This document shows positions 51,376 through 60,014 of a stretch of DNA of 64,000 bases, piece after piece. Numbering within the stretch: position 1 is the first letter of the stretch; each line of letters begins with the position of its first letter. The translations under genes were made by a program, and so were the position numbers. Source of the stretch: Sinorhizobium mexicanum. Lineage in GTDB: Bacteria > Pseudomonadota > Alphaproteobacteria > Rhizobiales > Rhizobiaceae. The DNA is taken from positions 2,505,501 through 2,569,500 of the forward strand of contig NZ_CP041238.1 of assembly GCF_013488225.1 (NCBI RefSeq), in the 5' to 3' direction. The notes under the pieces are model-generated. The model did no database searches. It was not told the origin of the DNA and worked only from the letters and a program-made list of their open reading frames with translations.

Positions 51376-52278
51376 ATGTATCAGCCAGGTTTGAATGACA
51401 TCCGGGCCGTCATCGCCGTTGCACGGCGGGCCTCGTTCCGAGCGGCAGCCCTTGATCTGGGCATGTCTACAACTGCGCTTAGCAACGCCGTCGCCAAGCT
51501 GGAGGCCGAACTCGGCACACGCCTGTTCAATCGTACGACCCGCAGCGTCGCCCTGACCGACGCGGGCCGCGGCTTTGTCGAGCAGATCGGCCCCGCCCTG
51601 GAGGATATCGACGCCGCCATGAACGCGGTGCGGTCGAGGCAGGCTGTTCCCTCAGGCGTGCTCCGCATCAACGCCTTTGCAACAGCAGCTCGCGACATCT
51701 TGTCCCCGCTGATCCTCGAATTCCTGCGCCGCTACCCGCAAGTGCATATAGATCTCGCGACGGACGAGCGGCTCATCGACATCGTCGCAGAAGGGTTCGA
51801 TCTTGGAGTGCGTGTCGCCGACCTGCTGCCCAAAGACATGATCGCCGTCCCACTTGGCCGAGCGCAGCGCTATGCGGTCGTAGGCTCCCCAGACTATCTG
51901 GCCTTGCACGGGAGGCCGAAGGTGCCAACCGACCTCCTCGAACATCCCTGCATCCGCGTCCGTCTGCCAAACGGCATGCTCTACCGCTGGCAGTTCGAGC
52001 AGGAAGGCGAAAAAGTCCAGATCGATGTCAACGGACCTCTCACCCTCGATGAGGCAAGCCTTGCACGCATGGCCGCGCTGGATGGTGTGGGACTTGGCTT
52101 CTTCATGGAGCTGGACGTGCGTTCCGACATCGATTCAGGTCGTCTCGAAAGATTGCTCGAAGACTGGACCCCGCCCCTTTCAGAACTTTGCCTCTACTAT
52201 CCGGGAAGGAAGAACGCGTCCGCGGCACTCAAAGCGTTCGTTGCGCTCGCGCGAGACGTGTCAAAAAGCCGGGCGTGA
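51376..52278 (+). CDS. LysR-family transcriptional regulator
   Basis: A 300-residue LysR protein of the CrgA/YafC-like group. The winged helix is [20 protein letters not shown] and [20 protein letters not shown], with [20 protein letters not shown] after it; the effector domain runs from about 90 to 295. It is divergent from the SnoaL-SDR operon and probably regulates it. Confidence 0.9.
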   Translation: MYQPGLNDIRAVIAVARRASFRAAALDLGMSTTALSNAVAKLEAELGTRLFNRTTRSVALTDAGRGFVEQIGPALEDIDAAMNAVRSRQAVPSGVLRINAFATAARDILSPLILEFLRRYPQVHIDLATDERLIDIVAEGFDLGVRVADLLPKDMIAVPLGRAQRYAVVGSPDYLALHGRPKVPTDLLEHPCIRVRLPNGMLYRWQFEQEGEKVQIDVNGPLTLDEASLARMAALDGVGLGFFMELDVRSDIDSGRLERLLEDWTPPLSELCLYYPGRKNASAALKAFVALARDVSKSRA

Positions 52279-52789
52279 TTTCAGCACGCGCCCTGGCTGG
52301 GCCGCTCAGGGCCAACGGCACTGGCGGGTCGCGTGCCTTTGCGCACTATGTAGCGCTCTAAGAAACAGTGCCACGATCGTGAGGGCGGCCGAGATCACGG
52401 TCCCTGCGGACATGACACCCGTCCATCTGCCAGCTAAACGGGCCGCGCCTCTTGGGACAATGTTTCAGTTACTGAAGTTCGACAAGGCGGCTATGCGCCT
52501 TCACTTCAGTCATTCCGGTCACTTTGGCGATTTCCTGAAAGCTGTCGATCGGCTGAGCGCCATCCCTTGCCAACTTCCTGATCGTTCCCAAACGGGACGG
52601 CACATCGACAGAGTCGAGTTGGACGTTATGGCGGCGTCCGACACAGCCCTCTGTTTCCGGCCAGGGGCGCTCGGTGGGCTGGCTGATGATCTAGGCCCGG
52701 TGCGGAGGCAGGTTTGGAAACGTGGCGCTAAATAGAACCAATGCACAATTGCGATAAGATGTTTCATCATTTCCGGTTCTTGAGGTCCA
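52279..52789. other. Intergenic region with possible gene remnant
   Basis: About 510 bases. On the minus strand around 52467-52685 a frame without a start codon encodes RLGTIRKLARDGAQPIDSFQ and EIAKVTGMTEVKAHSRLVEL before a stop, which looks like the C-terminus of a lost gene. No intact gene was found. Confidence 0.35.
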
Positions 52790-53746
52790 ATGTCTGAAGT
52801 CGATTGGCTAAGCCATCTCCTGCAAATCGTCACCGTAACCGGTCAGCTCGAGGTCCGCTGTACCTACGGTGCGCCATGGCGCGTGGCCTGGGGCCGGGCT
52901 GCGGCGAACGAAATCCCCTACCACGCCATCGTCCAGGGTCGGGCCATTTTCGAGGATCCGGAGACGAGAACAACGAGGGAGTTGGTGAGCGGAGATATCG
53001 TGCTGCTGCCTCATGGTGCGGCGCATGTACTGCACGACGGCAGCGGGCAAGCTCCTATCCATACCCGGCAACACCGGAGGCCTGCCGGATGGATGCTGAG
53101 CGAGAACGATAGCCAGGGCGAGCAACTCGATCTGTTGTGTGGTCGATTTTTCATCGCGCCGCCCCATGATCGACTGATCCGTAACTACCTGCCCACAAAT
53201 CTCGTGGCGCGGGCTATGGACGGCCGTGGCGAAGATGGTATCGGTTCCGCCTCCAACCAACTGGCCAGTCTGGTGAGGCTGATGCGCATGGAGTCCGCCG
53301 GCGACCGAGCCGGAGGACGCGCCGTTCTCAACGCCCTTTCTTCGGCCCTGTTCACACTGGTACTGCGAGCGGCGAGCGAGTCCGAGAAAGCCCCCGAAGG
53401 CTTGTTGGCCGTGGCCGGCCATCCGCGACTTGCTCCAGCCATTGCGGCCATGCTCGGCAATCCGGCCCATCCATGGAAACTGCCTGATCTGGCGGATTTG
53501 TGCGGCATGTCACGCGCCACGTTCATGCGGCACTTTCAAGACAGGCTAGGTTGCTCCGCGCTCGATTTGTTGACCGATCTCCGCATGAGTCTGGCAGCCA
53601 ACGAACTTAAGAAGCCAGCAATAAGCACTGAAGCCGTGGCCGAGACGGTGGGATATCAATCCGTTTCGGCATTCCGACGTGTGTTTGCCGAAAGGATGGG
53701 GATGACGCCGGGGGAATGGCGCCGACTCGCGCACAATGGCGAGTAG
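52790..53746 (+). CDS. AraC-family regulator with cupin_6-type sensor
   Basis: A 318-residue protein. The N-terminal 180 residues form a cupin-like sensor of the AraC_binding/cupin_6 type (WLSHLLQIVTVTGQLEVRCT, GDIVLLPHGAAHVLHDG). The C-terminal 100 residues are an AraC double helix-turn-helix (LPDLADLCGMSRATFMRHFQ and STEAVAETVGYQSVSAFRRV). It is upstream of nitroreductase, AhpD-like and MDR genes on the same strand, so it probably activates them in response to an electrophile or quinone. Confidence 0.9.
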   Translation: MSEVDWLSHLLQIVTVTGQLEVRCTYGAPWRVAWGRAAANEIPYHAIVQGRAIFEDPETRTTRELVSGDIVLLPHGAAHVLHDGSGQAPIHTRQHRRPAGWMLSENDSQGEQLDLLCGRFFIAPPHDRLIRNYLPTNLVARAMDGRGEDGIGSASNQLASLVRLMRMESAGDRAGGRAVLNALSSALFTLVLRAASESEKAPEGLLAVAGHPRLAPAIAAMLGNPAHPWKLPDLADLCGMSRATFMRHFQDRLGCSALDLLTDLRMSLAANELKKPAISTEAVAETVGYQSVSAFRRVFAERMGMTPGEWRRLAHNGE

Positions 53747-53876
53747 GCCGGGACGATCTTAATTCATATGCGCCAGATTGATCCTTTCGCGCATGATATT
53801 GAGCCAATCCAGTCTCGATGTTTGCAGGATCAGTCGTAAATTGGGTTCCGTAATCACTTGATGAAGGAGCCACCCA

Positions 53877-54620
53877 ATGAACTGCATCAATATCGCCGCC
53901 AACGAAACCGCAACCGGCACAGACGCCGAAATCTACGCGCGGACCGAGACCCCCGGAATCGCTCTCGCGCCCCAACCATCCCATTCGCCCGCGCAGCCGA
54001 CGCCGACGAACGCCGTCATCGAAACCATTCTGAGCCGTAGTGCTGCCAAATACTACGACCCCGCCGCCACCCTGAGCGATGGTGAGATCCGCGACCTGGT
54101 GCGGATCGGCACTTCCGCGCCGACGTCATTCCACCTGCAGAATTGGCGGTTTATCGCCGTCCGTACGCCTGACGCCAAGGCCCGGCTACGTCCGATCGCC
54201 TGGAACCAGCCCGCAATCACCGACGCCGCCGTTACCTTCATCATCATCGGCCAGTTGGCCGATGCCAGCACCGTCCCTGAGCGCCTGGCGCCGGTGGTGG
54301 AAGCCGGCATCATGCCAGCGCACCTGGTGCCGGAATGGGAAATCCCCGCTCGCGGGCTGTATGACCGTCAACCCCAGCGGCAGCGCGACGAGGCGGTACG
54401 CTCCGCTACCTTCGGCGCCGCGGCGATCATCTATGCAGCTCGCTCCTTCGGCCTGGGTTCGACGCCGATGATCGGATTTGACGCAGAAGCCGTGCACCGC
54501 GAGTTCGGCCTGACCGAAGACGAAGTGCCGGTCATGCTGCTGACCGTCGGGCCGGAGCGGGCCGGTAACTGGCCGCAGAAGCCGCGCATGCCGGTGGCCG
54601 ATGTCCTGTCCTTCGCATAA
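53877..54620 (+). CDS. Nitroreductase family protein
   Basis: A 247-residue FMN-dependent oxidoreductase. After a 45-residue unstructured N-terminus, the nitroreductase core starts IETILSRSAAKYYDPAATLS, with SAPTSFHLQNWRFIAV as the FMN-contact segment and ARSFGLGSTPMIGFDAEAVH followed by LLTVGPE near the end. Members reduce nitro compounds and quinones with NAD(P)H. AAGGAG stands nine bases before the ATG. It forms an operon with the next two genes. Confidence 0.88.
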   Translation: MNCINIAANETATGTDAEIYARTETPGIALAPQPSHSPAQPTPTNAVIETILSRSAAKYYDPAATLSDGEIRDLVRIGTSAPTSFHLQNWRFIAVRTPDAKARLRPIAWNQPAITDAAVTFIIIGQLADASTVPERLAPVVEAGIMPAHLVPEWEIPARGLYDRQPQRQRDEAVRSATFGAAAIIYAARSFGLGSTPMIGFDAEAVHREFGLTEDEVPVMLLTVGPERAGNWPQKPRMPVADVLSFA

Positions 54621-54651
54621 TTCGAAATCCAAACAACTTATGGAGATTATG

Positions 54652-55197
54652 ATGCCCAGAACTATTGCCCTAAAGCCTGAACATGTGCCGGCTGAATCGA
54701 AACCAACTCTCGATACATTCACGAAGAGCATCGGGTTCACCCCAAATATGATGGCGGCCTTCGCGCAGAGCCCTATCGCGTTCAACGCGTGGGCCACGCT
54801 GCTCGGCTCCCTCAGCAAAGCACTCGATGTGAGGACACGCGATAGTATCGGCCTTGCCGTCTCCGAGGTGAATGGCTGCAATTACTGCCTGACGGTTCAC
54901 AGCTACACCGCCGAACATATGGCAAGGTTGTCGGCTGGTGACATCATTCTCGCCCGCAAGGGTCATGCAAACGACCCGAAACGAGACGCCGCCGTCCAGT
55001 TCGCGCGCAAAGTCATCGAGACCCGAGGACACGTTGGTGATGCCGATCTGAAAGCCGTCCGCGATGTCGGCTACACCGATGCGAACATCATCGAGATCGT
55101 TGCGCTGGTCGCCATGTACTCCCTGACGAACTTCTTCAACAACGTGTTCGATCCCGAGCGGGACTTTCCCGCCGTTACCCCGGCCGGCTCGATCTAA
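54652..55197 (+). CDS. AhpD-like carboxymuconolactone decarboxylase family protein
   Basis: A protein of 181 residues with the AhpD/CMD core: LGLAVSEVNG-like segment IGLAVSEVNGCNYCLTVHSY contains the CxxC pair and following His used in peroxide/disulfide relay. The sequence IGFTPNMMAAFAQSPIAFNA is typical of the N-terminal part. Adjacent ATGs at 54649 and 54652 are possible starts; TGGAG spacing favours the second. Probably reduces organic peroxides or keeps redox partners reduced. Confidence 0.87.
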   Translation: MPRTIALKPEHVPAESKPTLDTFTKSIGFTPNMMAAFAQSPIAFNAWATLLGSLSKALDVRTRDSIGLAVSEVNGCNYCLTVHSYTAEHMARLSAGDIILARKGHANDPKRDAAVQFARKVIETRGHVGDADLKAVRDVGYTDANIIEIVALVAMYSLTNFFNNVFDPERDFPAVTPAGSI

Positions 55198-55349
55198 GCC
55201 CGGTCCTGTCGCCGCGCGACATCACACAGCAATTCGACAACAAGGTCTTCGCGAAAGGCGTTAAGCCGATAACGAGTTGCGAGAGATCGAAAACACCTTC
55301 CACGCCTGCAATTTATCCGAACCAACAAATATCTGAGGAGACAATTCCC

Positions 55350-56267
55350 ATGAAAGCGATCGTAGTGACCGACCCGGCTGCGGGAACGGCCGGAATGAAG
55401 CTGGTGGAGCGACCCGAGCCGCAGGCCGCGATAAACGACGTCGTCGTACAGGTCCATGCGGCGGGGTTCGTCAACACCGAACTGGATTGGCCTTCGACCT
55501 GGACGGATCGGGCCTTTCGTGACCGGACGCCATCGATTCTCGGCCATGAGCTGGCCGGTGTGATCACCGCGCTGGGCTATGGCACCACGGGGCTGTCGAT
55601 CGGTCAGCGGGTGTTTGGCCTGTCGGACTGGTATCGCGACGGCACACTCGCTGAGTACGTCGCTATGGAGGCCCGCAACCTCGCGCCATTGCCCGGCAAC
55701 GTCGACTTCACGGTTGGCGCAAGCCTGCCAATATCTGGCCTGACCGCATGGCAGGGACTGTTTCAGCATGGCCGCCTTCAGGCGGGGCAGAGCGTCCTCG
55801 CACATGGCGCGGCTGGCGCCGTCGGCTCGATCGTGACGCAGCTTGCGCGGGAGGCCGGCGCCTATGTCATCGGCACCGGACGCGCCGCTGACCGCCAGAG
55901 AGCTCTGGACTTCGGTGCAAATGAATTCGTCGATCTTGGAAGCGACACCCTGGAAGACGTCGGTGGCGTCGATCTGGTATTCGACGTTATCGGCGGCGAT
56001 GTTCAGAGGCGGTCCGTAGCGCTGATCCGGGGCGGAGGAACGCTTGTGACAGCCGTCGGACCGACGGATACTCGACCTGTGGATGGCCTGGTGGTTGACT
56101 TCGTCGTCGAGGCTGATCGTGCCCAGCTATCCGAGATCGTTCAGCGGGTCCGGGACGGAAGACTGCGGACGAACATCGGCAAGATTTCAAGTCTGGACGA
56201 TGCGGTCGCCACCTTCAATTCTACGGAGCGGCGCGCGGGAAAGACGGTCATCCGCGTTCACCCGTGA
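55350..56267 (+). CDS. MDR-superfamily NADPH:quinone oxidoreductase-like
   Basis: A 305-residue medium-chain reductase without zinc ligands. It has the GroES-like N-terminal half (FVNTELDWPSTW, ILGHELAGVITALGYG) and the Rossmann half with AHGAAGAVGSIVTQLAREAG as the NADPH site. Related enzymes reduce quinones and enones. TGAGGAGAC is the ribosome binding site. It ends the AraC-controlled group of nitroreductase and AhpD-like genes. Confidence 0.88.
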   Translation: MKAIVVTDPAAGTAGMKLVERPEPQAAINDVVVQVHAAGFVNTELDWPSTWTDRAFRDRTPSILGHELAGVITALGYGTTGLSIGQRVFGLSDWYRDGTLAEYVAMEARNLAPLPGNVDFTVGASLPISGLTAWQGLFQHGRLQAGQSVLAHGAAGAVGSIVTQLAREAGAYVIGTGRAADRQRALDFGANEFVDLGSDTLEDVGGVDLVFDVIGGDVQRRSVALIRGGGTLVTAVGPTDTRPVDGLVVDFVVEADRAQLSEIVQRVRDGRLRTNIGKISSLDDAVATFNSTERRAGKTVIRVHP

Positions 56268-56645
56268 GGACTCGGGGAGAACGAGGATATTTGCGGGGCA
56301 GTTGAACCAGCCGTATCGTTGTGTCAACCGCGACAAGATGGCCAACGGTTTTCCGCTGACGGCAACTCTCTCTGGAATTGAATTGAGAAGCAGGCCGTCA
56401 GCTTCCGGCCCGAAGCGTTCACTCTTCAAGCCGACGGCCATGTCTTCTGCTACATAGAACCACACTTTTCCTCATCCCGCTCAAGGTTGCGCCGCGGGAT
56501 GCGGGCGGAAAACCGTGCACGGTTTTCCTCATCCCGCTCCGGCCGTTTGGAAGTTTTGAGAACTATTTGGGTGGGCTTAATTACGACGCTGTTCGTGTCC
56601 TGCAGAATTTCAGCCTCTATCAGATCATGTTTCTTGGAGGCTGCC
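56268..56645. other. Intergenic region with a palindrome
   Basis: About 380 bases with no gene. AAAACCGTGCACGGTTTT at 56509-56526 is a perfect 18-bp palindrome flanked by two TTTTCCTCATCCCGCTC copies (56466 and 56523), a rhizobial repeat type also seen at the window end. Confidence 0.5.
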
Positions 56646-57128
56646 ATGAACGATACTTGCACCCTTGCTCCTGCCTCGCCTCAGGCGGCGCGGCCGGGAA
56701 CGTCCGCGGGCCTTGCGGAGGTGTCGCGTGGCGGCCGGGCGACCCTGCGGGGCATTGTTGAGACCCGGGACGAACGGAAGCGCTTTCACCGGGATCTTGA
56801 GCAAAAGTCGAAGGCCAATCCCCGTTTGAGCGACGATATCGGTCTGGCGAGACAAGAGGTCGCGTCGGAGGCCGCCAGCCCCCTGGCTGGACAGGGAACC
56901 GCCAAGGGTTTCCTGCGGCTTCTCGGAAGGCTCGGCACCTTGGCCGCCCGATGGAAAACGTGGCGAGGTAGCCTCGCAGTCCGGGCAGCGATCGACGATT
57001 TGAGCGAAGGACAGTTGCGTGAGCTGGGTATCAGCCGCGTTGCACGGAGGGCCCGGTGGCTTGACGGCTGCGAGACTGAGTTCCCCATCGATTTCGAGTA
57101 CCGCATCCATCGGGACGTCTCACCATGA
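56646..57128 (+). CDS. Protein with two DUF1127-like units
   Basis: A 160-residue protein. The last part (RAAIDDLSEGQLRELGISRV) is a DUF1127 unit, and an earlier stretch (RFHRDLEQKSKANPRLSDDIGLARQEV) looks like a second, diverged unit, separated by a Gly/Ala linker. DUF1127 proteins are normally 45-80 residues with one unit. CTTGGAGG sits before the ATG; a longer frame from 56487 has no support. Role unknown; RNA or protein binding is a guess from the family. Confidence 0.65.
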   Translation: MNDTCTLAPASPQAARPGTSAGLAEVSRGGRATLRGIVETRDERKRFHRDLEQKSKANPRLSDDIGLARQEVASEAASPLAGQGTAKGFLRLLGRLGTLAARWKTWRGSLAVRAAIDDLSEGQLRELGISRVARRARWLDGCETEFPIDFEYRIHRDVSP

Positions 57129-57146
57129 AAGTGAACGCCATCGGAC

Positions 57147-57253
57147 CTACTGCATGTCGCCTTTAATCGTAGCCGGTTAAAGGACAAGGACATGCAGCAA
57201 TTCAAAGTGCTACAGCGTCCTTTGCGCGTCTGAAGAGACGCGCGGCGCTGTAG
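57147..57253 (+). repeat. RIME-type element
   Basis: Full-length copy, CTACTGCATGTCGCCTTTAA to GGCGCTGTAG, closest to 46180-46286. It lies 18 bp after the tandem DUF1127 stop. Confidence 0.88.
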
Positions 57254-57357
57254 TAGACGTGCAGCAACCAGGCGCTGCAGCGTGGCCTCAACAACGGGCA
57301 CCCCCGCGCGTTCGTTCGAACGCGCGGTACTCTCGTCACGCGGTCACCCGTCCGCCT

Positions 57358-57876
57358 TCAATAGTAAGGCGAGACGCACACCTGGCGCGGACCGTAATAG
57401 GGCTGGAACGTGTTGTCGTAAGCCCGATAGGACCGGTAGCGCGCATAGCACCAGTTCGTGTGCGCGTTGCCGCCGTAATAGCTCTGGCGGTAATAGCGCG
57501 GCGCGTAGTAGCGCGGGCGGTAAGGCGGGGCATAGTAGCCGCCGTCGTAATAGCCTCCGCCGTATCCACCGCCGTAGTACGGCTGCGCCAGCAGGCCGCC
57601 GAGGATCGCACCGGCCGCGAGCCCACCGAGTGCCCAGCCCCAGTCGTCGCCGCCGCCATGGTGATGATGGCCGCCATGATGGCCGCCCCATCCGCCGTGA
57701 TGGCCACCCCATCCACCGCCGTAGCCGCCGCGAAAACGCCTGTACTGGACCGGCTGCGCCTCTGGAACTTCTATCTTCGGCATCGCCGGCGCGGCAACGA
57801 TGGGAAACGCCATGGCGGGCGGAACGCTGGTAAGCGTCGTCGCCAGCGACAAGGCAATGATTGCTAGCCTCTTCAT
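57358..57876 (-). CDS. BA14K-family exported protein, Gly/His/Tyr-rich
   Basis: A 172-residue protein with a signal peptide (residues 1-23). The mature part has [20 protein letters not shown], then a Tyr/Arg/Pro-rich stretch and the C-terminal BA14K motif with [20 protein letters not shown] followed by QVCVSPYY. The His-rich block could bind metal ions; the Tyr-rich block suggests envelope crosslinking or aggregation. AAAAGGTGAAGCC is a good ribosome binding site for the ATG at 57876. Confidence 0.85.
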   Translation of the reverse strand: MKRLAIIALSLATTLTSVPPAMAFPIVAAPAMPKIEVPEAQPVQYRRFRGGYGGGWGGHHGGWGGHHGGHHHHGGGDDWGWALGGLAAGAILGGLLAQPYYGGGYGGGYYDGGYYAPPYRPRYYAPRYYRQSYYGGNAHTNWCYARYRSYRAYDNTFQPYYGPRQVCVSPYY

Positions 57877-57895
57877 TGGCTTCACCTTTTCCTCC

Positions 57896-57999
57896 ACAGC
57901 GCCGCGCATCAAACGCGATGCGCAAACGACGCTGCGGCACTTTAACCTGCTCGCATATTTTCGTCCTTAATCGGTTTCGATTCAAGGAATTACGCAAGC
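57896..57999 (-). repeat. Degenerate RIME-type element, reverse
   Basis: ACAGCGCCGCGCATCAAACG then GCAAACGACGCTGCGGCAC and GTCCTTAATCGG keep the order of reversed RIME blocks with many substitutions. Confidence 0.6.
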
Positions 58000-58170
58000 A
58001 GCAGGAAAGCATTCCTTTCAAATAATGGCCGAATCGCGGTGCTGTGAGATCCGCCGCGAAAAAAACATGATTTCCTGCTCGCGGGACGCCCAGTGACATC
58101 TTGCTTCCACACGCATTGATGGAAACAGCCATCCTGTCATGGAAGGAACGGGGAACGCGGCACCCAAGTT

Positions 58171-58270
58171 GCGCCCCCCCGCGTCCCGGACGCAAAAGGA
58201 ACGCTGTGGCACTTCGAATTGCTGCATGGTTCTACCCTTGAATCGGCCAGGATTTAAGGAAACATGCAGC
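58171..58270 (-). repeat. Degenerate RIME-type element, reverse
   Basis: CGCAAAAGGAACGCTGTGGC, TTCGAATTGCTGCATGG and GATTTAAGGAAACATGCAGC follow reversed RIME block order. The terminal hairpin is changed. Confidence 0.6.
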
Positions 58271-58310
58271 AAGGAAACCTGCGAGGATAGATGTTCAAAA
58301 GGGACACGCG

Positions 58311-58865
58311 ATGACGGTATTACGGATCCTGAAGAAGACACTGCTGGCGGCAGCGCTCGTCATCGCGGGCGCCGGCGGCTATACGCTCGCGGCAAGGCAC
58401 AGCGGCTCCGGCACCCCGCCCGAAATGGCGGCGCCCGAGCTGCAGGCAAAGGAAGTGGTGGTGGACAAGTCCGCGCGCACGCTCAAGCTCCTGCGCGATG
58501 GTACGGTGCTTGGCGAATATGGCGTGTCCCTCGGCGGTAATCCTCTCGGCCACAAGGAGCGCGAGGGCGACCGGCGAACGCCGGAGGGCGACTACCGGAT
58601 CGACTGGCGCAACCCGAATTCCGCCTTCCACCTGAGCCTCCACATCTCCTACCCCGATGCCGCCGATGAGGCGCGCGCGGCGGCCGCTGGCGAAAGCCCC
58701 GGCGGCGATATCATGATCCACGGCCTGCCGAACGGCTGGGGTTTCCTCGGCTCGCTCCACCTCCTCCTCGACTGGACCGACGGCTGCATCGCCGTCACCG
58801 ACGAGGAAATGCGCCAGATCTGGTCACTGGTCCCCGACGGCACCCCGATCCGCATCGAGGCCTGA
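58311..58865 (+). CDS. L,D-transpeptidase (YkuD) family protein, membrane anchored or secreted
   Basis: A 184-residue protein with an N-terminal hydrophobic segment (LLAAALVIAGAGGYTLAA). The YkuD domain covers residues 45-183: EVVVDKSARTLKLLRDG, GDRRTPEGDYRIDWRNP and the active-site box IMIHG (His137) ... DWTDGCIAV (Cys159). It makes 3-3 crosslinks in peptidoglycan or attaches proteins to it. The neighbours (BA14K proteins, small exported protein, RlpA) are also envelope proteins. It starts with an ATG 41 bp after a degenerate RIME. Confidence 0.9.
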   Translation: MTVLRILKKTLLAAALVIAGAGGYTLAARHSGSGTPPEMAAPELQAKEVVVDKSARTLKLLRDGTVLGEYGVSLGGNPLGHKEREGDRRTPEGDYRIDWRNPNSAFHLSLHISYPDAADEARAAAAGESPGGDIMIHGLPNGWGFLGSLHLLLDWTDGCIAVTDEEMRQIWSLVPDGTPIRIEA

Positions 58866-58975
58866 GCGGGCCACGACAGCAACGCTTTTTCCCCTCGCCC
58901 GGTCGTGCCGGCGCCAAGCCGCGGAACGCTCCGGGGCGATACGGCGTTATTGTTTCAACCGCAGCGTTCGCCGCT

Positions 58976-59077
58976 CGCATGTTTGCTCGATTTGGAACCG
59001 ATTTCGGGATAAAACATTGAGTGGTCCGAAGTGGTGCAGCGGCCCTTGCGCGAAGGCACGCGAGGGCGCGTTGCAGA
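58976..59077 (+). repeat. Degenerate RIME-type element
   Basis: GCATGTTTGCTCGATTTGG to GGGATAAAACATTGAGTGG and GCAGCGGCCCTTGCGCG; terminal hairpin altered (GCACGCGAGGGCGCGT). Confidence 0.55.
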
Positions 59078-59132
59078 GCGTGCGCTGGATAGCATCCGGT
59101 GACCGGATGCTGCATGGACACAGGAGTATGCC

Positions 59133-59438
59133 ATGAGCGTTTCTCTTAAAACTATCGTCCTTTCATCCGCCCTCGTTGCAGCAGCCGCGCCGGCCTTTGC
59201 CGACGGCTACTACTATGTGGATCGTGCACCGACAGGCAGCATCTACTACGCCGATCCGACGCCGGACGTCGTCTACGTCGATCCGATGCCCACCGGCAGC
59301 ATCTACTATCAGGGCTACAATCGTCCGATACCGCCGGCGAACCTTGGCGCGGCCCGCGACCGCTACACCAACGAATACCAGGGTAGCCACCAGAACGACT
59401 ATTACCTGGGCATCACGCCCCCGCCGACGGCTCCCTGA
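59133..59438 (+). CDS. Small exported Tyr-rich protein with PTGSIYY repeats
   Basis: A 101-residue protein with a signal peptide (residues 1-23). The mature part is rich in Tyr, Pro and Asp and has PTGSIYY twice (residues 33-39 and 53-59), then ARDRYTNEYQGSHQNDYYLG. It resembles small exported proteins of Sinorhizobium/Rhizobium of unknown role. ACAGGAG is the ribosome binding site. Confidence 0.72.
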   Translation: MSVSLKTIVLSSALVAAAAPAFADGYYYVDRAPTGSIYYADPTPDVVYVDPMPTGSIYYQGYNRPIPPANLGAARDRYTNEYQGSHQNDYYLGITPPPTAP

Positions 59439-59459
59439 GCGGGCCGTGGCGCGTCGCTG

Positions 59460-59563
59460 GCGCATCGGCCCGAAAATCGGAATCGATTTTCGGAAAGCAC
59501 GATGCGTAGATTCAAAGACTTACAGCGTCCTTTGTGCGTCCTGAAGGACGCACGGCGCTGTAA
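59460..59563 (+). repeat. RIME-related mosaic element, variant B
   Basis: GCGCATCGGCCCGAAAATCG to CGGCGCTGTAA, nearly identical to 37428-37531. It lies 22 bp after the small exported protein's stop. Confidence 0.85.
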
Positions 59564-60014
59564 GTACCGGATGACGCGGGTTTCCTTGGACGGTTGCAAG
59601 GAAAACTGCATACAGGTGTTTTGCCGGCCCGCCGGCCTCCGCGCTGCGATTTCATAGCGCCAGGCCGACCCGGTCGCCCTGCTGATTTCGTCCTGGAGCT
59701 TTTTCCGCAGGGCAACGGCGTCGTCGTCCGCGGTCGCGGGTTCAAGCGCGAACGAGCCTGCCGGCGACGGCCGCCAAGCGCATGGCCGGTGATTTGGTGC
59801 GGCGGCTGCGATGGGCCTCGGCCGATCACCACCCAAGAAAATCGCACCTCGTTCCCGTGCTTGCCACAGGCGTGCTTGCCACAGGGATTGAGCAGCGCCG
59901 CGCAGGCGGCGCAGAGGGCTGCTCGAAACCGGCCTCGATTGGCAGTGGGGGCACCCACAGGAGCGCCCGCCCCCCTCCCGTCCGTCGCGAGCACAGGAAT
60001 GACGGGCGCGTTTG
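59564..60014. other. Region downstream of RlpA, possibly its lost 3' end
   Basis: No independent gene is supported. On the minus strand, in another frame than RlpA, LPAQQPLVDQQLTNAPVIPV and LATDGRGAGAPVGAPTANRG look like a protein tail, so the RlpA C-terminus might continue here through a frameshift. Confidence 0.35.
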
